Of a stretch of DNA of 64,000 nucleotides, positions 24,205 to 36,034 are shown one piece after another (positions within the stretch are counted from its first letter, which is position 1; every line of letters begins with the position of its first letter). Below the pieces are notes generated by a model that saw only the letters and a program-made list of their open reading frames with translations, was not told the DNA's origin and did no database searches. This stretch comes from Heterocephalus glaber (Eukaryota > Chordata > Mammalia > Rodentia > Bathyergidae), in the NCBI RefSeq assembly GCF_000247695.1, contig NW_004624734.1, positions 15,103,258 to 15,167,257 of the forward strand, written 5' to 3'. Made by a program: the position numbers and the translations under genes.

Positions 24205-25315
24205 TCAGAAATAACTATTCAATGTATGAGCAAGTTGCAATTTTAAATGTTATGGGATGAAAAAGAAATTAACATTCCTTAAAATATTACTATTTTCCAT
24301 GCATTGTATGCAATGTATTTTTCATACATAGTAAAATTGAAATAAAGGTAAAATTTACACTGCACTCCAGAAGACTTTAGAAACAATCAGACTTTTTTCC
24401 CTCTAGATTGAGAAAGGAGTGTAATGCACTTAGCTTCCTGAGAGATTTTAATGATGAACTGAAACACATTGAAGTTTTTTTTTCTGCTAAAACAATTGTT
24501 TTATCATGCAAAATAAAACAGTGAGGCCCACAAATCCATTTTTACAGAATTGATTCCTGTCAGTACAAGAACCAATAATCAGCTATGCCCAGGCTGTAAG
24601 GAAGCATTGCAATTTTTCTCCCCAGAAACAGGTTAATTTTTTCCTAAACCACCTGATTCTCCAAGTACTACTTGTTGGAAAAATACTCAGATTTCATGTG
24701 TGACATACAAGTAGAATGTGGAACTAAGAAACTGACTGATATTGACTGAGCTAAACAATTCCAATCTACACTTTCAACATTAGGGAAACCATCTGCTTCT
24801 TAATTTAAATTCCTAACCAGAGACTCTATTCCCTACCTAATAAATATTAATTAGAGCCTGGCAGTTTCAAAGCAAGAATCATCCTCATGTTTGCATTTGG
24901 GTTGATTCATAGCCCAAAGAAAGTCCCTCTATTCTGTGCATTATTACATGTCATAAATCTACATTCATTCCTGTAATCATCTAATCTTTCAAATATCTGT
25001 GCAATAAATAACACTGATTACTGATTACTTATCTAAAGTACTGTTCTGTGTGATACTTAAATAGAGAGACCTTCCATAGATAATAGTACTCACTAGGTTA
25101 CATAAAGTACAAGAAACCTGATACTCATTTTCATGTCAAATGAGATTCTGTTTTCTCTTTTCAAAGCCAGAAGAAAAGTATATGAAGCAGATCAGACAAA
25201 ATAAGATCTCTAAAGCCCCTTTGAGGGTACCTTTCCTTCAGTGCAGAGATACACTAATTTCTGTTTAATAGTGAGTAGACGACCCTGAAGAAGACTATAA
25301 GAAATATTTCAACTT
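24205..25315. other. No feature seen
   Basis: AT-rich unique DNA. No gene or recognisable repeat. Confidence 0.5.
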
Positions 25316-25319
25316 CTCA

Positions 25320-25470
25320 TGTATTTGATCATTTAATAAATAATTATTGAGTATTTTCTCTCGGCCAGACTCTGGATATGTGACAATAAATAAATAAAAT
25401 AAGACGTAATCAGACAACTCCTAGAATTCAAGCCTTAGAAGGACAGCAAAAAATGAATGAGGAAACAATC
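25320..25470 (-). mobile_element. L2 3' end relic
   Basis: The plus strand reads ATCATTTAATAAATAATTAT, TTGAGTATTTTCTCTCGGCC, AGACTCTGGATATGTGACAA, then ATAAATAAATAAAATAAG. This is the reversed L2 3' end, including the termination-proximal ATTTATTGAGCACC-like box. Confidence 0.6.
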
Positions 25471-25614
25471 AAACAAAAATAATCATGTGCTTCATAAGGA
25501 TATTTTGGTCAATAACAGGCTGTCTATATGATACTGGACCCATTATATTATAATATTATAAAAATTCCTGTCCCTGGTGGCATCAGAGCCATAGCAATGT
25601 CTAGTGTAACATCT

Positions 25615-25632
25615 AGTTTGTAATTACAAACT
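25615..25632. repeat. 18-base perfect palindrome
   Basis: AGTTTGTAATTACAAACT is identical to its own reverse complement and centres on TAATTA. Confidence 0.95.
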
Positions 25633-28274
25633 CGTTGTTGGTGGCAACAAACCAATAATACTCTTCATCACATAAAAATATGCAGTACATAATTGTAATC
25701 ATAATCAACTATTATTGATTCTTTATTTACCATACTGTACTTTTTCATTGTTATTTTGGAATATACTCCTACTTATAAAAATGTTTACTGGAAAACAATG
25801 TGATATGCTAGCAGCAGCTTCATACAAGTTGTGTTTTCTGTGTTCCTGCATTGCAACATTTTCGCCTGTGTTTTATTTAATCTCATGTTGCTTTGATTAT
25901 CACAACCTCTAAGTCCACAAAAATCCACTTTGAATGTTTTTGACCAGGCGTTACACTGTGTGTGACCTGGAAATGAAGTTAAAAGTGAATATCAAAAGTG
26001 AATCAAAATGATGTAAAAATCCTAAATAATCCAAAATGAGACAATCAAATTGAAGTAGTAACTAAGAAAATCCCAGGACCTGCTGGATTCACCACTGAAT
26101 TCCACAAGAACTTCAGAGAAGAGCTAATGTCAATATTCCTCAAACTCTTTAATAAAATTTGAAGCAGAGGAGTCCTTCCAAATTCATTTCTGGAAGCTAG
26201 CATTACTCAGATTCTAAAACCAGAAAATGGCCCAACTGCAAAAAGAAAAATGCAGGTCAGTTTCTTTAATAAACATAGACGCAAAAGTCCTCAACAAGAT
26301 ACTGGCAAACAGAATTCAATAGATCATCAAAAAAGCACACATTGTGACCAAACGACCTTTATTTCCAGGCATGCAAGGGTAGTTAAACATACACAAATCA
26401 ATAAATGTACTATATCACAGAAACAGCATGAAAAACAAAATGTACATAAGTATCTCAACAGATGCAGAAAAAGTCCCAGACAAAATTTAGTATCCACCCA
26501 TAGTAAAAACTCTGAAGAAAATAGATATAGAAGGAGCTTATCTCAACCTGATAAAAGCCATTTATAACAAACTTTCTCCTCACATCACATTAAATGGAGA
26601 AAAATGGAAGGCTTCCCCTCTAAAATCAGGAACAAGACAAGATTATTCTGTAATGCCTCCCTTTCAATATAGTAGTAGAAATATTAGCCAGGGCAACTAA
26701 GAAAGAGAAATGAATAAAAGGAATACATGTAGAAAAAGGAGAAGTCAAATTATCATTATTTACATAGGACATGGTCCTCTACACAGAGCATCCAAAAATG
26801 CCACCAAAAGACTAACGGAATTAATAACCAAATTCAGTGATGTAGCAGGATACAAAATCAACAAAAGTCAATAGTACGCCTGTAAACCAATAAAGAACTT
26901 ACCAAGAAAGAAATTAGGAAAATATCATTCACAATACCACCAAAAAAGTAAATACTTAGGAATTAACCAAACCAAGGAAGTGAAAGACCTCTACAATGAA
27001 AACTACAATACTCTGAAAAAGGAGATCAAAGAAGACATCAGAAAATGGAACTGCATCACCTGTCCCTGGAAAGGCAGAACCACTATTGTCAAAATGGTCA
27101 TACTTCCAAACCGATACAAAGATTTAATGCAATAGCTATAAAACTATCAACAGCATTCTTCACAGAAGTAGAGAAAATAATTGTAAAAATCTTATGGAAC
27201 AAGACAAGACCCAGGATAGCAAAAACAATCCTAGGCAACAAGAGCAAAGAAGGGGACATCACAATAAAGCTATAAAGCTACAGTGATAAGAACAGCATGG
27301 TACTGGCCCCTGCCCCCCCAAAACAGGTAGATCAGTGGAACAGAATAGAAGATGCAGAAATAACCCTAGTCACATTCAGCTCTCTGATCTTCGACAAAGA
27401 AGCCAAAAGTATATTCTAGAAGAGAGATAGAATCATTAACAAGTGGTGCTGGGAGAACTGCTATATACATGTGAAATATTGACTCTAGACCTATATTTCT
27501 CACTATGTACCACACTAAAATCAAAATGGATCAAAGATCTGAATGTTAAACATAAAAATTTAATCTGCTAGAAGAAAAAAATAGGTAAAATTCCTGACAA
27601 CATAGACAAGGACTTTAACTCAAAACCAAAAGTAATTGAGATGTTATCTATATATACCAATTCCACATAAGGAATATAAACATTATGTATAGCTATTGTA
27701 CTAATAAAATAAGAAAATACAAAAAAATCCCTATTGCCCAAGAAATGACAGTAAGAATCAACAAATAAAGTTATATCAAATTATTATTAAAAACTTCTGT
27801 GTATCAATTAAACAGCTAACAAAGTGAAAAGAAAACCTATAGAATAAAGAAAAAGTTTTGCCAGCTATTCCTTGGACAGAAGAATAATATGTAGAATGCA
27901 TACAGTACTCAAGAAACTTCTTTTCCCCAAAATAAAAGACTAACTAAACATTGGCAACTGAAATAAATAGTCACACATTTCTCAGAAGAACAAATCACTA
28001 GTAAATACATGAAGAAATGTTGAACATCTCTGGACATTAAAGAAATAAAAATTAAGATGATACTGAGATTTTGTCTTACTCCAGAAAGAATGGTTATCAT
28101 CAAGAAAAGAAATAATAACAAATACTGGTGAGGCTGCATTGACAACGGAGGCCTTCCTCACTGTTGGTGGGAATGTGAGCTTGTGCAGCTGCCTTGGAGA
28201 TCAGTACAGAGATTCTTCAAAAAACTGAAAATGGAAATTCCATTTGACCCAACTATTCTCCTTCTAGGTATCTT

Positions 28275-28358
28275 TTTTTTTGGTACTGGGGATTGAACTC
28301 AGGTCCTTCCTCTTGCACAGCAGGGGGCGAAACCACTGAGCTAAATCCCTGACCCCCC
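28275..28358 (-). mobile_element. ID SINE nested in the L1
   Basis: The minus strand reads GGGGTCAGGGATTTAGCTCA (A box TAGCTCAGTGG), then a B box GAGTTCAATCCCCAGTACC and an A-rich tail. AGGTATCTT is duplicated on both sides (28266-28274 and 28359-28367). Removing one copy restores a continuous L1 3' region, which shows the SINE landed in the L1. Confidence 0.95.
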
Positions 28359-28679
28359 AGGTATCTTCTTAAAAGAGCTAAAACATCATATTATAGTGTT
28401 TCATGCATATCCATATTTATAGCACCACAACTCACAGTAACTAAATTTTGGAAGTAGCCTGTATATCTATCAACAGAAGGGTTGCAGAAAATGTGATACT
28501 TGTACACCATGGAGTATTATTTTGCCACAAAGAAGGATAAACAAGTCATTTGTAGGAAAATGGATGTACTTTGAGACCATAATCTTAAATGAAATAAATC
28601 AGATGCATAAGCTTAAATATTGAATTATTTTTCTTATATGAGAAAGTCAAAATATGAATAAATTAATGACAAAATAAAA

Positions 28680-28775
28680 GATAGAGAAAGAAACAGGGAG
28701 ATAAATTTTTCACAAAATGGGAGGGGACCAAGAGGTGGAGGGAGCCAAGAGAGAAGAGAGAGGAAAGGGGTAAAA
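28680..28775 (+). repeat. Purine-rich tract of the L1 3'UTR
   Basis: AGATAGAGAAAGAAACAGGG and GGGAGGGGACCAAGAGGTGG, then GAGAGAAGAGAGAGGAAAGG. This is the G/A-rich tract found in L1 3'UTRs. The same kind of tract occurs in the L1 tail at 52430-52570. Confidence 0.8.
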
Positions 28776-28874
28776 AGAATTACAATATACTGTATAATAT
28801 GCATGTACCAATTCCACACGAATATAACATTATGAACCTCAAGCATGTGCGAATAGAAATTTTTAAAAAGGGAA

Positions 28875-31085
28875 AAGTCACGATTAAAGACTAAAAAAGT
28901 GGGAAATCAGTAATAGTTATTTCTTGATAGCCAGGTGTGTCCTGTTCCTCAATAGCTATGATCTTGAAGAACTATATAACATTCACACAATGACAAAATT
29001 GCCTAAGGATGCATTTCTCAGAATGCATCTCTTTTATTAAGCAACATATGACTATGCAAGTATTTGATAAGCATTTTGAGGGAAATAAACAGGATGATAC
29101 AATAGAACTCAAAAAAGTGGCTGACACACTTCAGACTCTTTCCATTTAAGAGTATAATGAAGTTAGCATTGTGAGGGGACTGAGCTATATGGGGAGAAGG
29201 ATGAAAGATACGTGTATGTCATTGTGTGTGTGTGTGCATGTGCGATTGCACAAGCACATGGTCCAGGCAGGTGGTAGATACAAGACATAAGGAGCCTGCA
29301 TATGTGAAGCTGAATGGAAAATCAATAATCTCTGAAATTTATTAGAATGTATCCCTCTCTCAACATGTTCCTATTTGTTATCATACTCTGATTCACCAGC
29401 AAAGGGCTCCCAACAAGCAAGGATAATTTTGTAAAACAGTTAATTGAAAAGGAAAAAAAGTCTTGCCACTTTGATGATTTTAGGGTATTGGTACTCAGTG
29501 TCATTGGTCCATCTTGAGTTTTTCCCAGATAGGAAGGAATGACACTTTTCTACAATGCACACTTGGTGTCATTTGCTTTATAAGTCCTTACTGAAGCCTT
29601 ATTCTTGGCTTCAGTTTGGAAGGCAGCATTAGCATTTTTGCCATGGACAATGTTCTCATAAGGTCAAAGTCAGTGTAAATGAAGCTGTACTCCAAAGCAA
29701 TGGAATACAAGAGTTTGAGCAACTTTGTATTTTAGACTTCTCCCAACTAACTTTTGCCCAAAGCCTTTTGTGCTCTTTATTAGCCAGCATCCTGATGGCT
29801 GGGTGCATGATTTCTGTGGGAGCACATCTTAGCTGGAGATACTGCTTTTTCTTCCCAGATACTCCATGCTTCTTGTAAATCACTGCAGACCTGGTATTCA
29901 GTCCTCACCTTTTTCCAGAAAATGAATTGTATTAAAGTAGGCTGTTACTCCCAAATCCCACACTTTTCCCTATTCTTCTGATGGCTGGATTTTAACTTAC
30001 AGCCAATAACTACAATGACCACTCCTCTCACTTAATTCAGAAAGTACTTCTATATTACAGGCTGACAGATCAGCAGCTACTTTTGTTTTGCATTAACAAA
30101 CCCTCCTTTGCCTAAAAATCATCTCTTGCATATGTAAATACCAGCCACTGTTCTTAGAATGTTATCTGGAATGTATTAGCCTCGTATCTATGTTATGTCC
30201 CTAGAGTGAATGTGCATGGCCCTTACTAACATGGAAAATTCACTTGATAATGATATTACCATGCATTAGTAAGTTGTCTTTATATGACCCCTAATTAGCT
30301 TGTATACTCTAAGAATACTAAGACATATGGCCCATTTCATCTTTTTCACTATTCTTTTGCATAAGGTTAGTGGTTACTGGTAGACCTACTCTTACTATGT
30401 TCATCTAAAAATTATGTATTTTCTGTAAGTAAATTTTTCTACAGAATTTATCACCACCCAGGCAGCTGCATATGAAGTAAAGACTATGGAGTTTTAATTC
30501 AGACATACATGAGCCAGAAAAATGTAGTTCTGCTCATTAGCTAAGTTACCTTGAGAATAACATCTGGCTACATGCCCTGCACATTTGAAAACTTTTCTAA
30601 TTTAGGGAGAATATACAGTTCTGAAAGTATGCATGGGAGGTAGGAAACAGAATGCTATTGGAGAGCTGAAAAAGACTAAAATCTAGTTCCTTCCTCACTC
30701 TTATCTGCAGCTGGATATGGATTATTCAATGCTCACATCTATGAATCTTCAGGGTGTACTGTTAATGCATTGGAAGAGCTAATAATGAATGCACTGTTTT
30801 ATAGTCTCCAAAGGAGCTGGGAAGTTGTCTATAGCCAAGACATAATTGTTGAGCACTGGGCATTGGGCATACAATTCCTATTGAGCAGTCTTGCCGTGGA
30901 GCTTCCCTCTGGACTTCATTTCTGTTTATCATCTGGGGTAAATTTTCTATCTTCTACCAATTGGTTTGCTAGTTTAGTTAACCAGGCTTAGTTTCATGCA
31001 CTAGCAACTGACAACCATGATTGATGTACTTTATTTAGAAAAATATGGTGATAATATTTATCCCATTTCCAAGAAATAGCTGGCA
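28875..31085. other. No gene; mostly unique DNA
   Basis: It contains a short (TG)7 at 29223-29236. Weak ancient-repeat similarity is possible near 30295-30360 (L2 3' end-like) and 30480-30570 (MIR-like), but neither is supported well enough to call. No exon is recognised. Confidence 0.5.
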
Positions 31086-31089
31086 AAAT

Positions 31090-31690
31090 TTTTTGCCACT
31101 ATAAAGGTTGTATCTTCACTCTGCTGTTTGTTTCCTTTGCTGTGTAGAAGTTTTAATTTGATATGATCCATTTATTGATTCTTGTTGAATTGAGGTTTTG
31201 TTTAGAAAATCTTTGCTTATACTTATGTCTTCAAGAGTTTTACCTTGTCTTTGAGCAGATTGTGTTTCTCTTTTAATATTTAGATCTTTGATGCATTTTT
31301 ATTTTAGTGGAGTACATGGTGAGAGGTAAGAGTTTACATTCAATTGTCTGTATATATACAGCCAGTTTTCCCAGCACCATTTGTTAAAGAGGCGATCATT
31401 TCTCCTGCCTGTGTTTTTGGCTACTTGGTTAAAGATCAAACAGTGGAATGTGTCTGGAGTTGTTTCTGTATCTTTTATTCTGTTCCACTGATCCACATGT
31501 CTGTTACTCTGCCAACAATTTGCTGTTTTTATTACTGTATCTTTGTAGTATAACTTGAGGTTTGGGATTGTGATATCCCTTATTTTGCTCTCGTTGCCTA
31601 GGATTTCTTTTGCTATTCTAGATCTTGTCTTGTTCTATACGAATTTTAGTATTGCTTTCTCTAGTTCTGAGTGGAATGTTATTGGTATTT
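31090..31690 (-). mobile_element. LINE-1 ORF2 C-terminal fragment
   Basis: The minus strand encodes RLFNKWCWENWLYIYR (near 31350-31400), a DQWNRIKDTETTPDT block (31450-31495) and the upstream ...[34 protein letters not shown] region near 31510-31620 with frameshifts. On the far left the MDHIKLKLLHSKGNKQQSE-like block (31110-31180) is readable. The element lacks its 3'UTR and everything 5' of the thumb region. Confidence 0.88.
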
Positions 31691-31694
31691 CAAA

Positions 31695-32044
31695 TACTTT
31701 TGAATTTCCTGAACATGTCAAAAACTGTCCATAAAAGTATTTTTCATGGAGGTAAAATAATTGAAACAATTCCTGGTGAACAGATAAAAATCAGCCTATT
31801 AAAACAATAGGATAATCACCACAGAAAAAATGAATTAATTATAACTACATGTAAAACATACAACTTTGCAGACAAAAATATGAATTATAGTAAAGGAAAT
31901 AAGCATTTTAAAGGGTTGCTAATAGTATAATACCAATCTTATCAGTATCAAAACAAACTGTCACATGACCTACTTAGGAACACTATAAAAATAAAATAAG
32001 AACATAATAGATTCTCCTAATATTCACCATTAGAAAGGCACAAG
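31695..32044. other. No feature seen
   Basis: Very AT-rich unique DNA. Confidence 0.5.
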
Positions 32045-32046
32045 TA

Positions 32047-32139
32047 GGAGCTGGGGGTGTAGCTCAGTGGTGCCACACATGCCTGGCAAGCACAAGGTCC
32101 TGAGTTCAATCCCCAGTACCCAAAAAGAAGAAGAAGAAT
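32047..32139 (+). mobile_element. ID SINE with intact A and B boxes
   Basis: Starts GGAGCTGGGGGTGTAGCTCA. A box TAGCTCAGTGG is at 32060-32070 and B box GAGTTCAATCC at 32102-32112, then CCCAGTACCC and an A-rich AAGAAGAAGAA tail. The length and box spacing (about 31 bases between boxes) are normal for a tRNA-derived ID element. No clear target-site duplication was found. Confidence 0.93.
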
Positions 32140-32144
32140 ACACA

Positions 32145-32550
32145 TGCTACCTTCTACAGAGGTGGTCATATTGTCACTTCATACTTCCAAATACATATAA
32201 CATATGTAAAACTGTGTGCATCATCTATTATTTAGTTTTAAAAGACAAAATAAATATAGTATTTGAAGAAGACATTGCTCTGATGAGAGTCTCATGAGCC
32301 TTACAAAGGGCGTTCCAGTTGTGTCTTTCCATTCCTTTCTGCTTCCCTCTCAGTGTAGACTGTTAGCAGTTCTCTGGGCATCACACTTTGCAAAGCACTG
32401 ACCTGATGGTCATTTTCCCATGAGTTGAGTAGGTAACTGAGAAAGGTTGTGTAATATTTCAGCTCCAAGACTCTTTTTGGGTTCCTGATCCCAGGGATGA
32501 ATGCAAACCTCATCACAATGGTATGAGTGAGAAATGCGGATCTAATTCGT
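32145..32550. other. No feature recognised
   Basis: The stretch 32300-32550 is slightly GC-richer and could be part of a decayed LTR that continues into the MLT1-like end, but I cannot show this. Confidence 0.4.
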
Positions 32551-32554
32551 GAAT

Positions 32555-32793
32555 GCTGCAGATGGAAGAAAGGCACATGAGCCAAGGAATTTGTGAAAAT
32601 ACTAAAAAGGGCATGGGCTTGGTTCTCTACTCAAGGATTCCAAAAGAATTCAGCTGTGCAAACACCTTGACTTAGCCCAGTGAAAGGATTTCAGACATCT
32701 GGCTGTCAGAACTGTAGGAGACTGCTTTTGTGTCACCTTAATTTACTGAGTTTGTGGTAATTTGTTTCAGCAGTCAGAGCAAACTAATACAAG
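32555..32793 (+). mobile_element. MLT1-like LTR, 3' part (ERVL-MaLR)
   Basis: It contains AGGCACATGAGCCAAGGAAT, a CAGCTGTGCAAACACCTTGA block, CTTAGCCCAGTGAAAGGATT, TCAGACATCTGGCTGTCAGA and TGAGTTTGTGGTAATTTGTT, then CAGCAGTCAGAGCAAACTAA and a TACA end. The order matches the 3' half of MLT1 LTRs. No internal sequence. Confidence 0.78.
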
Positions 32794-32829
32794 CCTCTTC
32801 ACACAAGTCTTCCTCTGTACTTTTCATTT

Positions 32830-33260
32830 TTCTCTCCTCTTGTACAGTATTTATTTTAAAACAACTTCACTCAGATGAAATTTGTACACCTAAAAATTGC
32901 CCAGTTAATTGTACAATTCAGTGACTGTAGTAAATTTACTGCATATTGTAACTCAGATATAGACCATTCTCTCTGCTCCAATAAGACCCACTGTGTTTAT
33001 TTATAAATAATTCCACTCCAGCCCAAACTAAGACAACCACTAATCTACTTTCTGTCCCTCTGAATTTGACTTTTTTTAATATTTCATATAAATAGAATCA
33101 TTTCTGAGGCTCATCCGTGCTGTAACTATCAGTACTCTATTTCTTATTATTGTTGCATGTATCCATTGTATGACCACCCCATTGAATAGACATACCATAG
33201 TCTGCTTATCTATTTAAAAATTGATAAAGATTTGAGTTGTTTCACATTGTGCTTTAATAT
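32830..33260 (-). mobile_element. Old L1M-type LINE-1 3' region
   Basis: Ordered blocks include TTAATTGTACAATTCAGTGA, CAACCACTAATCTACTTTCT, GTCCCTCTGAATTTGACT, CATATAAATAGAATCATTTC, 'CATCCGTGCTGTAACTATCA', GCATGTATCCATTGTATGAC and TTTGAGTTGTTTCACATTGT. These match the reversed 3' region of old mammalian L1. No coding capacity. Confidence 0.75.
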
Positions 33261-33264
33261 CTAT

Positions 33265-34785
33265 TTCTTCCTATGTATTTTATACTTTTTCTTTGTAGCA
33301 TGTGACATATTATGTGATACTTGTGGACAGAAGAAGAAGTGTCAATCATTGTCTATCCCCATAGCCTCAATCTGTATGTGGTAAATTGTGGGTATTATGT
33401 GAACATCAGTCAAAACTGTGTGGTGCTTACATGACCCAGCAGCTAGTTCTGCCTCGTTATGGGCAGCATTTCCATTTCCAGCATTGCCTTTTCAAGTCAC
33501 TTTTTTTTTTTTTTATGTTGAATTTACTATTGTCAGGTTGCCCTAGTCACAGGTTGTTCAAAGTCACCTTTCACATATACTTAGGGCAAAGTACAACATT
33601 CGTTGTAAAGTAAAGGTCTAGATATAGACTTTGTGGGAAAATCAATTATTTAAATAAGAAGTTATATACTTTTTCATGTCTTTTTGCTGCATCACACTAT
33701 AGATCTAGCTAAAGAGTAGCAATAGTGAAAACATAAATGAAAACCCCTACTCTCAAGAGCTCTCAGCATTTAAGAAGAGAAAAAAAAAAAAAAAAACCTT
33801 TGTGAGATAAAGTTAAATTCCTTTGGATGTTGCCAACATTCAGCTTTGAATTCCAATAATGAGCAAGGAATATTGGCATGTGATTCCTAGGAGCCTTCAA
33901 TGAATACTTCTTTTTAAGGATTTAGTTTCGCTTTCACAGAATTTTGGTAATCACTCATGCTGCTATGAAAATCGGATAATGGCCAACAATACATCCCGAA
34001 ATGAAGAAAGAATGCAAGAGAAAATAAAGCAAGAAAACCCATAACACGAAGGGCATTATCAATTCAGGCTCAATCAGGCTTCACAGGTGGAATCAGTCTT
34101 AATTCAAAGGGCCTTATCCTCAGAGATTGAGGCAAGTGATACTTTTCTTTGTGGCCTTTCAGAGGTTTTTATTCCGCACAATCATAGCATACACCAAGAA
34201 TGAAAGCTGAGCTTTTGAAAATATGTAACAGGACGTTGAAATGAGAAAAGGAAAGAGGCAGAAAGACATTTTATTGAAAAGAATATTGTAGAACTTAGCT
34301 TAAAATTGGACACTTGCCTTTGATGGGTCTGCTTTTAAAATAGGAAATTGATTTTCATTTAACCAATTGAAAGAAAAATATACAGCTCCACTCTTGCTCT
34401 TAATTCTGCAGGCAGTTCTTCCTTCCTAACCACTTTCCTTGTAAAGGCATTTGAATACTTTGCAAATAGAAAGTGTATAGGGTTTAGGCATGCTGTGTTC
34501 TGAGCGATTCAGTCTAAATTTATGTTGCTGTATCTTCTGTTTTCTCCAGGAATGAAAAAAGAACATTTCCACAAAGGTAGGATACATACAGTTCAGAGGA
34601 AATTGTGTGTGCAGACCTAGGAAGCTCTTTAGATCTGACGATGTGTAATAAATGAATTACATTCTAGTATATAAAATGTGACACGTGTGAATTAATTAGT
34701 AATACTGGCTTGATTTACATCAAATTACCAGTGATTTTTCATTTTAAATTATCTATAAAAAATTACTTTGGCTTATGATCCATTT
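33265..34785. other. No gene; homopolymer runs
   Basis: T14 at 33501-33514 and A17 at 33780-33796. The sequence from 33820 to 34700 is repeat-poor and unique. No exon is recognised. Confidence 0.5.
33780..33796. repeat. (A)17 homopolymer
   Basis: Seventeen consecutive A bases with no attached SINE or processed transcript recognisable upstream. Confidence 0.95.
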
Positions 34786-34789
34786 CAAA

Positions 34790-34975
34790 TGGGAACTTTA
34801 AGTAGGAAAGACAGTGTTATGGAGTCAAAACACCCTAGAGATTTTTGGTTATTTTTTTTTCTTTTTTCTACTATCAGCTGTATGAACACAAGGGTAATGT
34901 CTTTTTTTTATAACACAATTTTCCTTTCACATGGTATAGTGCCTAATACATACTAGGCTCTCAGAAAGTATTTTG
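34790..34975 (+). mobile_element. Possible MIR relic
   Basis: CAGTGTTATGGAGTCAAAAC, 'CTATCAGCTGTATGAACACA', TGGTATAGTGCCTAATACAT and CTAGGCTCTCAGAAAGTATT resemble the sense MIR layout at low similarity. Confidence 0.42.
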
Positions 34976-35067
34976 AGTGAGAGATTGAATGAATAGTATG
35001 TTTTAACTGATATTTACTTTAACAAGAGTTTTCTTTCCAAATCTGTGAAAAATAAAATAAAATAATG

Positions 35068-35275
35068 TTGGTGGCAAGTGTGGTAGTACATGCCTATAAT
35101 CCTGGTTACCTGGCAGACTGAGGTAGGAGGATTGCAAGTTCACGCTCAGCCTGATCAACTTACCAAGGTCATGCCTCAAAGGAAAACGAGAAGGGGCCGG
35201 GGATGTGGCTCAATGGTAGAACACTTGCCTAGCATGGTTGGCCCTGGGTTCAGTCCCTAATACTTCAAAAATTTA
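35068..35275 (+). mobile_element. B1-dID dimeric SINE
   Basis: The left half is B1/7SL-like (GTGGTAGTACATGCCTATAA, GAGGTAGGAGGATTGCAAGT, CAGCCTGATCAACTTACC). A linker with AAAGGAAAACGAGAAG leads to an ID-like right half (GGGCCGGGGATGTGGCTCAA, ACACTTGCCTAGCATGGTTG, CCCTGGGTTCAGTCCCTAAT) and an A-rich end. The B1+diverged ID dimer is known from squirrel-, dormouse- and beaver-related rodents. Confidence 0.92.
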
Positions 35276-35304
35276 AAATGGTTTCAGGCACTTGAAAGTG
35301 TCAT

Positions 35305-35690
35305 TTGTGTTAGTTCACTTTGTATTGTTTCAATACAATACTGGAGATATTCAGATTATAAACAAAAGATGTGTTTTAGCAGTTTTGGAGGTTCAGTCAG
35401 AGGCAGTTGGCCCATGTTGCTTATGGATCTGTGGCAAAGGAGCACATTATGGAAGGAACACGTGGCAGAAACTGTTCACTCTATGGCATCCAAGAAGGAA
35501 AGAAACAAGAAGAAAAGCTGGAGTCTCGTTGTACCCTCCAGGGTACACCTCCAGTGATCTAACTTTCTCCAAGTAAGCCACCCACCTAAAAGTTCCACTT
35601 CCACAGAACAGCACCACAGGCTGGCAACCAGGCTTCAAGGGATGGGTCTTTGGGAGACACTTGGAGTCCATATTATAGCATCATACAGCA
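35305..35690 (-). mobile_element. Solo LTR, rodent MaLR-like family A
   Basis: The plus strand starts TTGTGTTAGTTCACTTTGTA (reverse of the LTR 3' terminus), then AACAAAAGATGTGTTTTAGC, a GCAGTTTTGGAGGTTCAGTC block and the antisense CT/GA zone. It shares its layout with 49090-49560 and 58838-59235 and with the plus copy at 12020-12437. The 5' side is shorter than in the others. Confidence 0.65.
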
Positions 35691-36030
35691 CCAATAATCA
35701 TAAAGGAGAAGAGTGGGAAATCAGCTAATTCAGCATTCTAGTTCCTGATACAACAGTCAAATACATGATCATTTTGTTTGTACACAAATACTGCAAGTTA
35801 CTAGAGGACTTATCACTGAAGTCAACAACATATTTTTTCAGCTTTAATTCTAAAAATAGTCATAAGGAGCTCAAGAATAGCTACTTAACATACGGTTGCT
35901 AATCTTCCTTCCAAGATAACACATACAACAAGATGTGACATGCAACTGTTCTGTTTTATGGGATTTTTAACAATGGTCAAGAACAAAATAGATTGTGCGA
36001 GGGAGACTCAGTGTTAAAGAAAGGTGCTAG
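35691..36030. other. No feature seen
   Basis: AT-rich spacer between two oppositely oriented LTRs. Confidence 0.5.
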
Positions 36031-36034
36031 ATAC

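Larger units (their letters stand above)
26036..28870 (+). mobile_element. LINE-1, 5'-truncated, ORF2 RT to 3' end, inactive
   Basis: This is the longest L1 in the window. The first recognisable coding block, VVTKKIPGPAGFTTEF (about 26055-26100), is the start of the reverse-transcriptase domain, so the endonuclease domain and ORF1 are missing. It continues through the palm region (NGEKWKAFPLKSGTRQ near 26592-26640), the thumb side ([13 protein letters not shown] near 27060-27100) and FIWNK-like [17 protein letters not shown] near 27190-27240. The C-terminal part is near 27420-27560, then the 3'UTR. The catalytic FADD box is read as F-T-stop-D at 26759-26770. Many stops and frameshifts are present. 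The 3'UTR has a purine-rich tract (28680-28775). An ID SINE interrupts it at 28275-28358. Confidence 0.95.

Noticed and set aside
26250..26567. 105-codon open frame as a possible protein gene
   Set aside because: It lies within the LINE-1 reverse-transcriptase region in a shifted frame and is a by-product of L1 decay.
32047..32139. tRNA gene, because A and B boxes have near-normal spacing
   Set aside because: The sequence has no foldable cloverleaf or anticodon arm and carries an A-rich tail. It matches seven other copies in the window, so it is an ID SINE derived from a tRNA.
33780..33796. Poly(A) tail of a processed pseudogene or SINE
   Set aside because: No SINE body, exon-like sequence or target-site duplication is visible next to the A run.
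35292..35576. Overlapping 94- and 62-codon open frames as a small gene
   Set aside because: They lie in an antisense MaLR-like LTR, and overlapping frames on both strands are expected there.
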